Source: Betaproteobacteria bacterium
Lineage (GTDB): Bacteria; Pseudomonadota; Gammaproteobacteria; Burkholderiales; SG8-41
NCBI GenBank assembly: GCA_028292435.1
Contig: JAQGMI010000055.1
Location: 45,776-109,775 of the forward strand
DNA length: 64,000 nt
Direction: 5' to 3'
Position 1 is the first letter of the stretch. Each line of letters begins with the position of its first letter. Positions 18,261-27,253 of this stretch are shown piece after piece. The translations under genes and the position numbers were made by a program. The notes beneath the pieces were generated by a model that was not told where the DNA came from, ran no database searches, and saw only the letters and a list, made by a program, of their open reading frames with translations.

Positions 18261-19235
18261 ATGACTGCTGCAAAAACGTTCGCCATCGCCGCCGCCATTG
18301 CGTTCAGTGCAACGGCGGATATGCTGCGGGCGCAGGACAAGTGGCCGTCGAAACCGGTGCGTATGATCGTGCCTTTCCCCGTGGGCGCCGCGAGCGACGT
18401 GACCGGACGCATCATCGCGCAACGGCTGACGGAGATGTACGGCGAGCAAATCGTCGCCGACAACCGGACTGGTGCGGGCGGATTGATCGGCAGCCAGCTC
18501 GTGCGCGATGCGGCGCCCGACGGCTATACGATTGCGATGATCGGCCAGCCGCATTTATCGAATGCGCTGATGCGCGCCGACAAGCCGTACGATGCGCTCA
18601 AGGATTTCTCCGCGATTGGCCTCACGTCGATTACGCCCAACGTGATCGTGCTGGGCAAAGGTGTCGACGTTAAAACCATTCCCGAACTCATTGCGCTTGC
18701 GAAGGCCAGGCCCGGCGCGCTGAACTACGGCTCGGGCGGCGTCGGCAGCTCATCGCATCTCGCCGGCGCCCTGTTTCAGTCGAAGGCGAAGATCAACGTC
18801 GTGCACGTGCCGTTTCGCCAGGGCGGCGAAAGCCGCACCGCGCTGATCAACGGCACGATCCAGTACTACATTTATCCGCTACCGGCGATTGCCACCCTGC
18901 TCAGAGCGGGCACGCTCAAGGCCGTCGCCATCACCTCGACAAAACGCGCGCCGGCGCTGCCTGACATGCCGACCAGCGCGGAAGCCGGGTTTCCCGAATA
19001 CGTCTCGGTGTCATGGTTCGGTCTCGTCGGCCCGCGCGGCATGCCGAAGCGGCTGATCGACAAACTCAATGCCGACACGCTCAAAGTGCTGGCCGAACCG
19101 GCGACGCGCCAAAAGTTCGAACTGCAAGGCGCCGAACCGGGTTACGGTTCACCCGAGCAGTTCGCGAAAATGCAGCGCGACGAATACGTCGAGCTCGGTG
19201 CCCTCATCAAGGACATCGGCATGACCGCGCAGTAA
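18261..19235 (+). CDS. TTT substrate-binding protein (Bug family)
   Basis: This 324-residue protein has a signal peptide ending near MLRAQD. The loops are VPFPVGAASD (Val-Gly-Ala for Pro-Gly-Gly), VADNRTGAGG, PDGYTIAM, HVPFRQGG and DMPTSAEAGFPE. The HVPFR form is shared with the gene at 16741-17724. It is transcribed divergently from yajD across a 168-base gap and faces the BrkB-like gene. Confidence 0.92.
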   Translation: MTAAKTFAIAAAIAFSATADMLRAQDKWPSKPVRMIVPFPVGAASDVTGRIIAQRLTEMYGEQIVADNRTGAGGLIGSQLVRDAAPDGYTIAMIGQPHLSNALMRADKPYDALKDFSAIGLTSITPNVIVLGKGVDVKTIPELIALAKARPGALNYGSGGVGSSSHLAGALFQSKAKINVVHVPFRQGGESRTALINGTIQYYIYPLPAIATLLRAGTLKAVAITSTKRAPALPDMPTSAEAGFPEYVSVSWFGLVGPRGMPKRLIDKLNADTLKVLAEPATRQKFELQGAEPGYGSPEQFAKMQRDEYVELGALIKDIGMTAQ

Positions 19236-19247
19236 CGTCGCGCTGTT

Positions 19248-20153
19248 TCAGCCGCTGTCGGCTCGCAGCGGTACTGGTTCCTGCGGTGTCCCGTCCGGCT
19301 CGATGCGTTCGTATTCGGCGATGACCTGCGCGCCGAGCAGCAACACGGTCGCCGCCACTTCAAAACTCAGCAGCACAATGATTGCCGTTGCAAGCGAGCC
19401 GTATAAGACGCTGACTTGCGACAGCGTGCCGAAATACCAGCGCAGGCCATGCCGGATGATTTCCCAAAGTGCCCCGGCGGATGCGCCGCCGATCAAGGCA
19501 TGTTGGGGAGAAAGGCGTCCAACCGGCATGAAATAGTACACGGCAGAAATGAGCAGAATTTCGGTCGCAACACCCGCGGCATAAAGCACGAATTGCGACC
19601 CCCCGGTCAGTGACCAGGTGTGGCCAAACACTTCGAGCTGAAACTCGCCCATGCTCATGAGATCGGTCAGCACGAAGGTAACCGCGACCAAAACCGCGCC
19701 GATGAAAATGATGTAACCGAATGGCAACAGCAGCGACACTGCGAAATGGCGCCGGCGCACGGCGATGCGGTGCAGGAAAATAACCGAGATCGCGTTTTCC
19801 AGCACCTTGAAGCCAAGCTGGCTGAAAAATATCATCGTGACGAGCAATACCCAGCCGATAAATTGGCGTTGGTCGAGGAAGGCACTCAGTTCCGTGACCA
19901 CCGCGTAGCTTTGTCCCGGCACCACGTATTCAAGCGCGCGGCGCAGCGTTGTCAGCAGCACTTGCTGGTCGATCACGTGCGAAAGCGCGATCACGATCAG
20001 GATCAATAGCGGAATAATGGACAGCAGTGCGTAATAAGCAACGGCGCCAGCGAGCAACAGGCCCTGATTCAGGTTGAACGCCTTCAATACCTTGACCGCG
20101 AAACCGAGCGGGTTCTTGACGACCTGAAGAAACTGCGGCGCGACTGGACTCAT
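19248..20153 (-). CDS. YihY/BrkB-family inner-membrane protein
   Basis: This 301-residue protein has about six hydrophobic helices. Diagnostic segments are AGAVAYYALLSIIPLLILIV (helix 1 with the AYYxxLSxxP pattern) and the long second half ending HGLRWYFG. Members of this family are widely present and have been suggested to act in export or RNA metabolism, but no function is proven. The ankyrin gene upstream ends four bases before this start, so they form a pair. Confidence 0.85.
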   Translation of the reverse strand: MSPVAPQFLQVVKNPLGFAVKVLKAFNLNQGLLLAGAVAYYALLSIIPLLILIVIALSHVIDQQVLLTTLRRALEYVVPGQSYAVVTELSAFLDQRQFIGWVLLVTMIFFSQLGFKVLENAISVIFLHRIAVRRRHFAVSLLLPFGYIIFIGAVLVAVTFVLTDLMSMGEFQLEVFGHTWSLTGGSQFVLYAAGVATEILLISAVYYFMPVGRLSPQHALIGGASAGALWEIIRHGLRWYFGTLSQVSVLYGSLATAIIVLLSFEVAATVLLLGAQVIAEYERIEPDGTPQEPVPLRADSG

Positions 20154-20157
20154 GACC

Positions 20158-21150
20158 TCACTTCGGAGGCACGCGCGACGACGCTTTCGGCCGTGATTCG
20201 CCGTACTCCAATTCCGCGCGCTCTTTTGCCGGCTGGCCTTTTTTCGCGGTGATGCTCATGCGACTGGCGCGTCGATTGCCCGGCGCAGCGGACTTCATCG
20301 CCGCGACGCGCTCAAGCACCTTGGCGTATTCCTCGTCGGACAAAATGCGCGGTTTGCCCGCCGCGTGCGCGAGTCTTTCCTGCAGCAGGATGGTTTCCAC
20401 TTCCGGCGGCGCTACGATGGTGACGGGCGCCGCCCCCCAGACCTCCTTCGGCTGCGCGGCGGCCTCGGCGAATTCTTGTTCGGCAGTCACCATTTTGGCG
20501 ATGGTCAGGTGATTGTTGCGCATGGCCCATGTCAGCGCGTCTTCGTCCCAGTCGTTTTTGGCGCTGCGCACGGCGCCGTGTTCGATCAGCAGCCCGGCGA
20601 TCTTGTCGTAGCCTTCGCGCGCCGCCATCATAAGCACCGTCGAACCATTGGTTGATCGGGCGTTGACGTCGGCTTTGTTCTCGATTAGAAAGCGGGCGAT
20701 CTCGAAGTGCCCGCCGAACGTCGCGTAATGCAGGGCGCTCCATTCGTTGCCTTCGCGATTGACACGTGCGCCATTCAACACGAGCCAGCCGGCGGCTTCG
20801 CGCTGGCCCTTAAATACGGCGAGCATCAGCGCCTGCTCGTGGAAGCGGTTTTCGAAATTAACATCGGCGCCGTACTTCAGGAACAGCGTCATCATCGGCA
20901 TATCGCCACGCCACGCGGCGATCATGAGGCCGGTGCCGATGTGTTCGCTTTCGAAATTCGGATTGAGCCCCGCTGCGAGCCAGCGGCCGACCGTATCGAC
21001 ATCGCCCTGCTCGACCCGAACGCCGAACGTTATCTCATCGGGCAGGTCCGCAGCGAATGCAAACGCAGGCGCAGCGAGCGCGCAGCACATGATCAGCGCC
21101 CGGATGAGCGGCGCCGAAATCGCCCTGAGTTTAAGAAAAATAAATTTCAT
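20158..21150 (-). CDS. Exported ankyrin-repeat protein
   Basis: This 330-residue protein has an N-terminal signal segment ending near AFAAD. About six ankyrin repeats follow from residue 45 to 215, for example TGLMIAAWRGDMPMMTLFLK, ALMLAVFKGQREAAGWLV, SALHYATFGGHFEIARFLI and TVLMMAAREGYDKIAGLLI. The last 100 residues are Lys-, Arg- and Ala-rich and disordered. Its role is probably protein binding in the periplasm. It is coupled to the BrkB-like gene. Confidence 0.88.
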   Translation of the reverse strand: MKFIFLKLRAISAPLIRALIMCCALAAPAFAFAADLPDEITFGVRVEQGDVDTVGRWLAAGLNPNFESEHIGTGLMIAAWRGDMPMMTLFLKYGADVNFENRFHEQALMLAVFKGQREAAGWLVLNGARVNREGNEWSALHYATFGGHFEIARFLIENKADVNARSTNGSTVLMMAAREGYDKIAGLLIEHGAVRSAKNDWDEDALTWAMRNNHLTIAKMVTAEQEFAEAAAQPKEVWGAAPVTIVAPPEVETILLQERLAHAAGKPRILSDEEYAKVLERVAAMKSAAPGNRRASRMSITAKKGQPAKERAELEYGESRPKASSRVPPK

Positions 21151-21259
21151 CGCGACATTTTAACTGCCGGCTCGCCGATTGCCTTGCCAACGCGCCTGTC
21201 GCAGCCTATTCTCCCGCGAAGCTGCTTGTCAAAATAATCTAATGGCCATTTTGTAAAAC

Positions 21260-21727
21260 ATGCGCGCATCAATTGCCGTCGCTCTGTTCGCGAGCACTGC
21301 GCTGCACGCCGGCCTGCTCTTTTATTCGCCGCCCGGCGCGGATTCCCGCCGTCAAGCGCCGCCTGTCGCAGCAAATCCGGGCGTCGTCATCGTCGCGCAT
21401 CTCAAGAACACGCTCGACTCGGGCAAATCCGAGCGCGCAAGCGGTGTGCGATCGGCGGGAGGCGGCGAAACAAACGCGGCCCGCAAGCCGCGCATGAATA
21501 ACCCGATGCACTTTTATCCGCCCGAAGCGATTGCGCGCGGCATCGAAGGCGAAACCATCCTCATGCTGAGATACAAACCGGATGGCACGCTGCTCGACGC
21601 GAAAATTGCGCACAGCAGCGGTCATGCGATTCTCGATCAGGCTGCTTTGCGCGCGGTGCGCGCCACACCGCGCCAGATTGACGGTCCGCGCGAAGTGCTG
21701 TTTCCGGTCACGTTCGCACTGCAGTAA
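21260..21727 (+). CDS. Short TonB-like energy-transducer C-terminal domain protein
   Basis: This 155-residue protein has an N-terminal hydrophobic anchor (ASIAVALFASTALHAGLLFY). The C-terminal half matches the TonB fold: YPPEAIARGIEGETILMLRY, then DGTLLDAKIAHSSGHAILDQAA and FPVTFAL. The Pro-rich spacer that lets TonB span the periplasm is missing; only about 50 residues separate the two parts. No ExbB or ExbD gene is near. It may be a minor transducer or a TonB-domain envelope protein. Confidence 0.8.
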   Translation: MRASIAVALFASTALHAGLLFYSPPGADSRRQAPPVAANPGVVIVAHLKNTLDSGKSERASGVRSAGGGETNAARKPRMNNPMHFYPPEAIARGIEGETILMLRYKPDGTLLDAKIAHSSGHAILDQAALRAVRATPRQIDGPREVLFPVTFALQ

Positions 21728-21731
21728 CCGC

Positions 21732-22547
21732 TCACCGCCCGACGTCGTTCAGGCGCCAGTCATAATCGAGATAGCGGATCGGCAGCTTTGCCCGTCGCAC
21801 CATCGCATGGCCGACCGCTTCGTCGGCGACGAAATCGGCGTAACGCGCCAGAAACCGAGGTACCGATGCGATGCCGGGACCGCCCTTTTCAAAATCTGCT
21901 TTATACCAATCGAAAATCGGCGAGATTTCCAGACGGCCCGCGACCGGATCGTAGCGATTGCGGCTGCGATCGCCGAGGAAACGGCGCACGGCGCTTTCAA
22001 GTTGCGCTTCGAGTTTGGCGCCGACGTACGCTTCTTCGCGCAGCATCGGACAGCCGATCGACGCGCAGTTCAGCGCAAAATGGATGCGCGGCTCGTCGAA
22101 CGCGCCGGGCGCGCGAATCATGCGCTGCTCGACGTCGTCGAGGCTGCGCTTTTCGCCCAGCAGCACGAAAAACGGCCGCTTCCACGGCGACTGCAGCAGC
22201 GACCCGATGTCCTTGATGGACTTGACGCCGGGATAGCGCGTAAGCACGAGCTTGATCGTAAAAGCGTTGTACGCATTGACGAGGAACGCGAGCTTCTGCT
22301 CGCGAGTCCATCCGTCGTATTCGGCCGGCGTCACGGCTGAAAGCTCAGTAAGGTAGCGATCGAGCGCATCGCTCTCGCGTTTGAACGCCGCATAATCGAC
22401 GCGTGAAGAATTGGCGTTCGGCGCGACAACCACGTTGCGCTTCAACAGCGCATCCCATGCAGCGTGATTGTGATCCAAAGCGAACGCAGTGCGGCTGGTG
22501 ACGCAAAGCACCGCACCCAAGATCAAGCCAACGACGTACCGCCGCAT
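21732..22547 (-). CDS. Exported DUF547 protein
   Basis: This 271-residue protein has a signal peptide ending near TAFAL. The DUF547 signature follows: FLVNAYNAFTIKLVL, HFALNCASIGCPML and RFLGDRSRN. DUF547 is a widespread exported domain without an agreed function, with a conserved Asn-Cys-Gly-Cys core like a thiol enzyme. The ATG at 22547 was chosen because it begins the signal peptide; a longer reading would run into the GST gene upstream. It faces the TonB-like gene with four bases between stops. Confidence 0.85.
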   Translation of the reverse strand: MRRYVVGLILGAVLCVTSRTAFALDHNHAAWDALLKRNVVVAPNANSSRVDYAAFKRESDALDRYLTELSAVTPAEYDGWTREQKLAFLVNAYNAFTIKLVLTRYPGVKSIKDIGSLLQSPWKRPFFVLLGEKRSLDDVEQRMIRAPGAFDEPRIHFALNCASIGCPMLREEAYVGAKLEAQLESAVRRFLGDRSRNRYDPVAGRLEISPIFDWYKADFEKGGPGIASVPRFLARYADFVADEAVGHAMVRRAKLPIRYLDYDWRLNDVGR

Positions 22548-22576
22548 CGCAACTACCGAAAAACGAAAGACCGGCT

Positions 22577-23185
22577 TTACTTCTCCCGCATCGCGCGGAC
22601 CTTCTTCGCCGCCGGTCGCTCCCAGCTTGTCTTGAGCCAGGCTTGTGCCTTCGGCCATTTGCCCAGGTCGACGGTGAGTGCCCGATACAGCGCTGACGCG
22701 ACGTTGAGATCGGCGACCGAAAAATTGCCGCCGGCCAGCCACTGCGACTTTTTGAGCGCGTCTTCGAGCACATCGAACGCGGCAACGCATTCGCCCCACG
22801 CTTTGTCGGCGACTTCGGGATTGCGTTCTGCTGCCGGCAGCTGGCTTACGTGCCGTTGATAGTCGACGATCTGGCGGTCGAGCCGGTCGGTTTCCCATAA
22901 GCTCCATTGCAGCGCGAGCGCTTCATTTTTTGCATCGGCCGGATACAGCGCGCTTTTATGCTTCTTGGCGAGATATAAATTGATCGCCATCGATTCGGAC
23001 AGCACGAAGCCGTCGTCGTCGATCGTCGGCACGCGGCCGTTCGCGTTGAGCGCGCGAAAATCCGGCGCCTTGGTTTCGGGCGCGCGCGGCAGCCAATCCT
23101 TGTGCTCGTAAGGCAGGTCAAGTTCCGCCGCCATCCACAACACGCGCATTGCGCGCGAATTCACCGAGCCGTAAATCTTCAGCAT
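22577..23185 (-). CDS. Glutathione S-transferase family protein
   Basis: This 202-residue protein has a thioredoxin-like N-terminal domain (MLKIYGSVNSRAMRVLWMAAE, then GRVPTIDDDGFVLSESMAI with the glutathione-binding Ser-Glu-Ser) and an all-helical C-terminal domain (LAGGNFSVADLNVASALY). Ser10 is the likely thiol-activating residue. Such GSTs detoxify or cleave activated small molecules. It is followed by the DUF547 gene after 29 bases. Confidence 0.9.
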   Translation of the reverse strand: MLKIYGSVNSRAMRVLWMAAELDLPYEHKDWLPRAPETKAPDFRALNANGRVPTIDDDGFVLSESMAINLYLAKKHKSALYPADAKNEALALQWSLWETDRLDRQIVDYQRHVSQLPAAERNPEVADKAWGECVAAFDVLEDALKKSQWLAGGNFSVADLNVASALYRALTVDLGKWPKAQAWLKTSWERPAAKKVRAMREK

Positions 23186-23254
23186 GTTCGTTCTCCTCTT
23201 GAGGTCGGCGATAGTGTAGCCGAACGTGGTTTTTCGCGTTTGAGCCGGCGACCG

Positions 23255-24238
23255 CTACTCGAGCTTGATGTCGGCCGCTTTGGCGACGCTGATCCAGCGC
23301 GTCACTTCGCGCTGCACGAATTCTTCAAATTGCGCGGGCGGATTGCCCATCGGCTGGAACTGCATGTCGTCCAGCCGCGTGCGCATCTCCGGAATTTTCA
23401 ACGTGCGCTCGACCGCTTCCTGCAGCTTGTTGACGATGGCGGGATTCGTGCCGGCAGGTGCCAGCAATCCCCAGAACGCATCGACGACCACCGGAATGCC
23501 GGCTTCCTGCAGCGTCGGCAATTCCGGCAGGCTCGGCAATCGCCTGCTGCCCGATACGGCGAGCGCGCGCATGCGGCCCGCCTTGATATGCGCGAGCAAA
23601 GCCGCGGGCACCGAAATCAGCATCGACACTTCACCCGAGATCAGCGCGGTGATTTGCTGGGCGCCGCCTTTGTACGGCACATGGATGGCATCAAGGCCGG
23701 TCACGACTTTGATCTGCGCGAACGCCAGATGCGCGGTCGTGCCCGCACCGGTCGTGCCGTACGTAAGAACGCCGGGACGCGCCCTGGCGAGCGCAATCAA
23801 TTCCTTGACCGTCTTCACCGGCAATGAAGGATGCACGACGAAAACCGGCGAGGTCGACGCGATCATGGTCACGCGCACGAAATCCTTCAAGGTGTCGTAC
23901 GGCAGGTTGGGCTGAATGCCCGGCGCGGACACGTACGCATTGTCGACCGTAACCAGCGTATAGCCGTCCGGCGCCGAACGCGCCGCCAACTGCGTGCCAA
24001 TCACCGTATTGCCGCCGGCGCGGTTATCGACGATCGTGTTCTGGCCCAAGTCGGCAATCGCTTTCGTCAGGACGGTGCGCGCAAGAATGTCGTTCGCACC
24101 GCCCGGCGTATACGGCACGATAATCTTGACCGGCTTGGCCGGATAGGACTCGGCCGCGGGCAATTGCGCATGCGCCGTCATGCCGGTTGCCGCAGATGCC
24201 AGCAGGCATGCCATCGCCCGGCCGAATGCTCGCTTCAT
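23255..24238 (-). CDS. TTT substrate-binding protein (Bug family)
   Basis: This 327-residue protein has a signal peptide ending near TAHAQL. The loops are VPYTPGGANDI, IVDNRAGGN, PDGYTLVTV, HVPYKGGA and ELPTLQEAGIP. The frame stays open upstream into the remnant of another Bug gene, which could mislead annotation into adding about 57 spurious residues. The ATG at 24238 is preferred because it starts the signal peptide, although no strong ribosome-binding site precedes it. Confidence 0.9.
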   Translation of the reverse strand: MKRAFGRAMACLLASAATGMTAHAQLPAAESYPAKPVKIIVPYTPGGANDILARTVLTKAIADLGQNTIVDNRAGGNTVIGTQLAARSAPDGYTLVTVDNAYVSAPGIQPNLPYDTLKDFVRVTMIASTSPVFVVHPSLPVKTVKELIALARARPGVLTYGTTGAGTTAHLAFAQIKVVTGLDAIHVPYKGGAQQITALISGEVSMLISVPAALLAHIKAGRMRALAVSGSRRLPSLPELPTLQEAGIPVVVDAFWGLLAPAGTNPAIVNKLQEAVERTLKIPEMRTRLDDMQFQPMGNPPAQFEEFVQREVTRWISVAKAADIKLE

Positions 24239-24255
24239 GGCGTGTCCATCGCAGA

Positions 24256-24461
24256 TCATTCCGGCTTGATGCTCGCGTCTTTGAGCCACGCGCGTCCATT
24301 TCGCAATCTTTTCTTTCATGACCTTACCGAAGTCCTCCGGTGTGGTCACGGTCGCAGGCTCTGCGCCCTCGGCCGATAAACGCTTTTTCATGTCCGGAAT
24401 GGCCATCACGGCGAGAATCTACGTATTCAGCGTTCTGATCGCGGCGATCGGCGTGCCGGCG
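24256..24461 (-). pseudogene. C-terminal remnant of a Bug-family gene
   Basis: Between the stop of the enolase-superfamily gene (24462) and the Bug gene at 23255-24238, the minus strand encodes the last 68 or so codons of another Bug protein: NAGTPIAAIRTLN, an in-frame TAG, then MAIPDMKKRLSAEGAEP, EDFGKVMKEKIAKWTRVA. A one-base frameshift then gives LKDASIKPE and a stop. AGTP, PDMKKRL, AEGAEP and KWxRV are standard Bug C-terminal motifs. The upstream 250 codons are absent and the fragment begins at the enolase stop codon. An older tandem Bug pair was therefore cut down by a deletion. Confidence 0.8.
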
Positions 24462-25613
24462 TTACTGAGCGCGATACTGGTTGACGAATTCCCAGTCGAT
24501 TTCCATGCCGAAGCCGGGCGCGTCGGTGATATGCACTTCGCCGTCTTTCACCTGCGGGCCGTTTTTGTAAATGCCGAGTCCGAGCACGTCGCGCACTTTA
24601 TTGCCGATCGTCTCGACAGCGAAACTCGCCGACGGAAAGGCTACACACAGATGCGTGTGCACTTCGGGCGACAGATGCGGTGCAATGCGCACGCCGCTCT
24701 GCTCGGCGAAGTGGGCCACACGCAGGCCTTCGGTGAAGCCGCCATAGCGCGTCGAATCGAATTGCGCGAAGCGCAGCGCGCCCGAAGCAATGAAGTCGCG
24801 CATCGTAAAGCGCGTCAATTCCCGTTCGCCGTGTGCAAGCGGAATCGGGCTCTCGGCGGCAAGCTTCACGTAATCGGCCGGCTGCAAATACCAATGCAGC
24901 GGCTCCTCGAGCCAGAAGATGTCGTACGGCGCGACCGCATGCGAGAAACGGATGCACTCATCGAGATCGTACGGCGCATTCATGTCGAGCATCAAAAGCG
25001 TGTCCTTGCCGATCGCCTCGCGGATCGCGGCGATGCGCTCGACTTCTTCGGACATCTCCGCCCAGCAGCACTTGGCTTTGACAGCGCGGTAACCGTTCTT
25101 GACGAACGACGCCATTTCGCTCGCGTAAGTTTCGATCGTCGCGTTGTCGCGATAGTAACTACCGGTCGCATACGTGAAGAACGACTTGCGCGCACCGCCG
25201 AGCAGCTTGTACACCGGCATGCCGGCGGCTTTGCCCTTGATGTCCCACAGCGCGATGTCGATGCCCGCAATCGCCGCCATGATGTTCGGACGTGCGCTGC
25301 GCGGCAGCGGCGGCGGCAGACCGCGGCTGCCTTGCAGACCGCCCGGCCGCGGACAGGTCAGCAGGAAGAGCTTCTCCCACACTTCGGTGTGTCCGAGCGC
25401 ATCCATGCCCTTGATGATCTCGCCGAAACGCAGTATCCATTCGCAGATGGTTTTCATCGGCTCGCCGTGCACCTTGCCGTAGCCGGTGATCCCCTCGTCG
25501 GTCTTCACCTCGACCAGAATGAAATGCGAAGTGCGAAAAGTTTCGTGCGCGGTGGACAGCGGCACGGCGGTCGTGGCGGATAGCGGGTGGACGGCAATCG
25601 AAGCGATTTTCAT
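24462..25613 (-). CDS. Mandelate racemase/muconate lactonising enzyme-family (enolase superfamily) protein
   Basis: This 383-residue protein has the capping domain followed by a beta/alpha barrel. The KxK acid/base pair is in AVKAKCC, and the magnesium ligands are the Asp in LLMLDMNAP, the Glu in FWLEEPL and the Glu in AHGEREL. The second base is the His in IAPHLSPEVHTH, with its Asp partner in AQFDSTRYGG. This layout matches the mandelate racemase subgroup that abstracts a proton next to a carboxylate, usually to dehydrate an acid sugar or racemise a hydroxyacid. It is flanked on both sides by Bug genes, which suggests the same acid is captured and converted. Confidence 0.92.
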   Translation of the reverse strand: MKIASIAVHPLSATTAVPLSTAHETFRTSHFILVEVKTDEGITGYGKVHGEPMKTICEWILRFGEIIKGMDALGHTEVWEKLFLLTCPRPGGLQGSRGLPPPLPRSARPNIMAAIAGIDIALWDIKGKAAGMPVYKLLGGARKSFFTYATGSYYRDNATIETYASEMASFVKNGYRAVKAKCCWAEMSEEVERIAAIREAIGKDTLLMLDMNAPYDLDECIRFSHAVAPYDIFWLEEPLHWYLQPADYVKLAAESPIPLAHGERELTRFTMRDFIASGALRFAQFDSTRYGGFTEGLRVAHFAEQSGVRIAPHLSPEVHTHLCVAFPSASFAVETIGNKVRDVLGLGIYKNGPQVKDGEVHITDAPGFGMEIDWEFVNQYRAQ

Positions 25614-25689
25614 GAGATTGGTTTTTCGTTTGTTTGACAGTTAATGAGGTGATTAAAGCGGTTCGGAAGCGGCCGCGCAGCGAGGACGG

Positions 25690-26700
25690 TCATTCCCCCT
25701 TGATGCCGGCGGCGTTAATGACTTTGGCCCATTTCGCAATCTCGGTCTGGATGAACGCCGTATAGACTTCCGGCGAGCTGCCGACCGGATCGGCGCCGGC
25801 GTCGATCAACTTCCCGCGCAGGTCCGGCGTATTGAGTGCGCGCACGATCTCGGTATACAGGCGGTCGACGATCGCGCGCGGTGTTTTGGCCGGCGCAGAA
25901 ATACCGTACATGGTCGTCACTTCGAAGCCCGGTATGAACTCGGCCACCGTCGGCAACTCGGGCGCGGCTGCCGCGCGCTTCGCGCCCGTGGTCCCGAGCG
26001 CACGCAGCTTGCCCGCGCGGGAGAACGGCAGCGCGGTTGGCAGATTCGGAAACATCAGCGACGTCTGGCCCGCGAGCAGTTCCTGCATGGCGAGTCCGCC
26101 ACCCTTGTAGGGAATGTGTATCCACTTGGTGCCGGTCATGAACTGGAACAGCTCGGCCGACAGATGCACGGTCGAACCGGTACCGGACGACGCGTAGTTG
26201 ATTCGCCCGGGATGTTGCTTCGAAATCGCAACCAGATCCTTGACGGTCTTGACCGGCAGCGACGGATGCACGACGAGCAGATTCACCGACTCCGCGATTT
26301 GCGTAATAAATGCGAAGTCATTGACCGAATCGAAATCGAGTTTCATCAGTGACGGATTCGTGATGTGCCCGGGTGAGTTGAGCATCAGCGTATAGCCGTC
26401 GGGGGCCGCGCGCACGAACTGCGCCGATGCAATCGCGGTATTCGCACCACCGCGATTTTCGACGACGATCGACTGGCCCATCTGCTCCGTCAGCTTCTGG
26501 CCGAGCAGGCGCGCCACGAGATCGTTGGTGGCCCCCGGCGCAAAGCCGACGATGAGCCGTATCGGTTTCGATGGGTACTGCGCCTGGGCCATCGCCGCTT
26601 GAGGCAGCACGGCGGCTACGGTCAGGCAGCAGACCAACTTCCACGCGAACGCAATACATCGCGCTGCGGGCGGCGCGCCACCGTGCAAAAACGCCATCAT
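25690..26700 (-). CDS. TTT substrate-binding protein (Bug family)
   Basis: This 336-residue protein has a signal peptide ending AAMAQAQ. The loops are VGFAPGATND, VVENRGGAN, PDGYTLMLNS, HIPYKGGG and ELPTVAEFIPG. Two adjacent ATG codons start it; the first, at 26700, has AGGAGGAG upstream and is chosen. It lies upstream of the enolase-superfamily gene on the same strand (76-base gap) and is divergent from the DUF4387 gene across 250 bases. Confidence 0.92.
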   Translation of the reverse strand: MMAFLHGGAPPAARCIAFAWKLVCCLTVAAVLPQAAMAQAQYPSKPIRLIVGFAPGATNDLVARLLGQKLTEQMGQSIVVENRGGANTAIASAQFVRAAPDGYTLMLNSPGHITNPSLMKLDFDSVNDFAFITQIAESVNLLVVHPSLPVKTVKDLVAISKQHPGRINYASSGTGSTVHLSAELFQFMTGTKWIHIPYKGGGLAMQELLAGQTSLMFPNLPTALPFSRAGKLRALGTTGAKRAAAAPELPTVAEFIPGFEVTTMYGISAPAKTPRAIVDRLYTEIVRALNTPDLRGKLIDAGADPVGSSPEVYTAFIQTEIAKWAKVINAAGIKGE

Positions 26701-26950
26701 GACCGTCTCCTCCTTGTGGCGCCGCGGCGGCTCGCACGTCCGATTGGCGCGCGCCACTGCGAATATTTCCCGCGCATTGCGCGTTGAATTTATCGACCCG
26801 AATTCCTGCGCAGATTTTTTCGCTGTACCGTCCGGGCGTGCGGGTCAGTGTAGCCCATCGCGCTTTTGCGCGTGTAAGATGCAACTCTGAAACGTCGCGA
26901 AGACGACGATCGCATTTTGAGTTGATCGAAATACACGGAGAGAGACCGCA

Positions 26951-27253
26951 GTGAAACTCGTCGATATCGCCAAAGTCATTCGCAGTAAAAACGCCGGGCC
27001 GACCGTGCTCACGCTCGATCTGCTGTTCAATGATGAAAAAGGATTCAAGCTCGCCGCCGCGTCGAAGTCGCTTACCCCCGATGCGATCGCAAAGCTTTAT
27101 TCGCAGCCGGCCGCCAAGGTCGAAGTCCTGCCGTATCCGCCCGCGCTCGCGATCAAAATCGTGATGCCCCGCCGCATCGTTTCCGGCAATCCGGGTGACA
27201 GCGACGTCTACGGCGCACAGCAGCACGGACCCATGCTGGGAATCGAACTATGA
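26951..27253 (+). CDS. DUF4387 domain protein
   Basis: This 100-residue cytoplasmic protein starts KLVDIAKVIRSKNAGPTVLT and ends with PRRIVSGNPGDSDVYGAQQHGP, both characteristic of DUF4387. The family is found next to AtuA-type proteins, exactly as here: the stop overlaps the ATG of the AtuA gene (ATGA), so the two proteins probably form a complex. In related clusters the pair is linked to acid or terpenoid CoA catabolism, but the reaction is unknown. Confidence 0.88.
   Translation: MKLVDIAKVIRSKNAGPTVLTLDLLFNDEKGFKLAAASKSLTPDAIAKLYSQPAAKVEVLPYPPALAIKIVMPRRIVSGNPGDSDVYGAQQHGPMLGIEL

Noticed and set aside
24239..24409. In-frame N-terminal extension of the Bug gene at 23255
   Set aside because: The added residues match a Bug C-terminus, not a signal peptide, and come from the remnant of an upstream gene. 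The ATG at 24238 starts a normal signal peptide.
26701..26950. A regulator or small RNA in the 250-base gap between the Bug gene and DUF4387
   Set aside because: No reading frame, hairpin with T-run or strong repeat is evident. It is most likely the divergent promoter region only.
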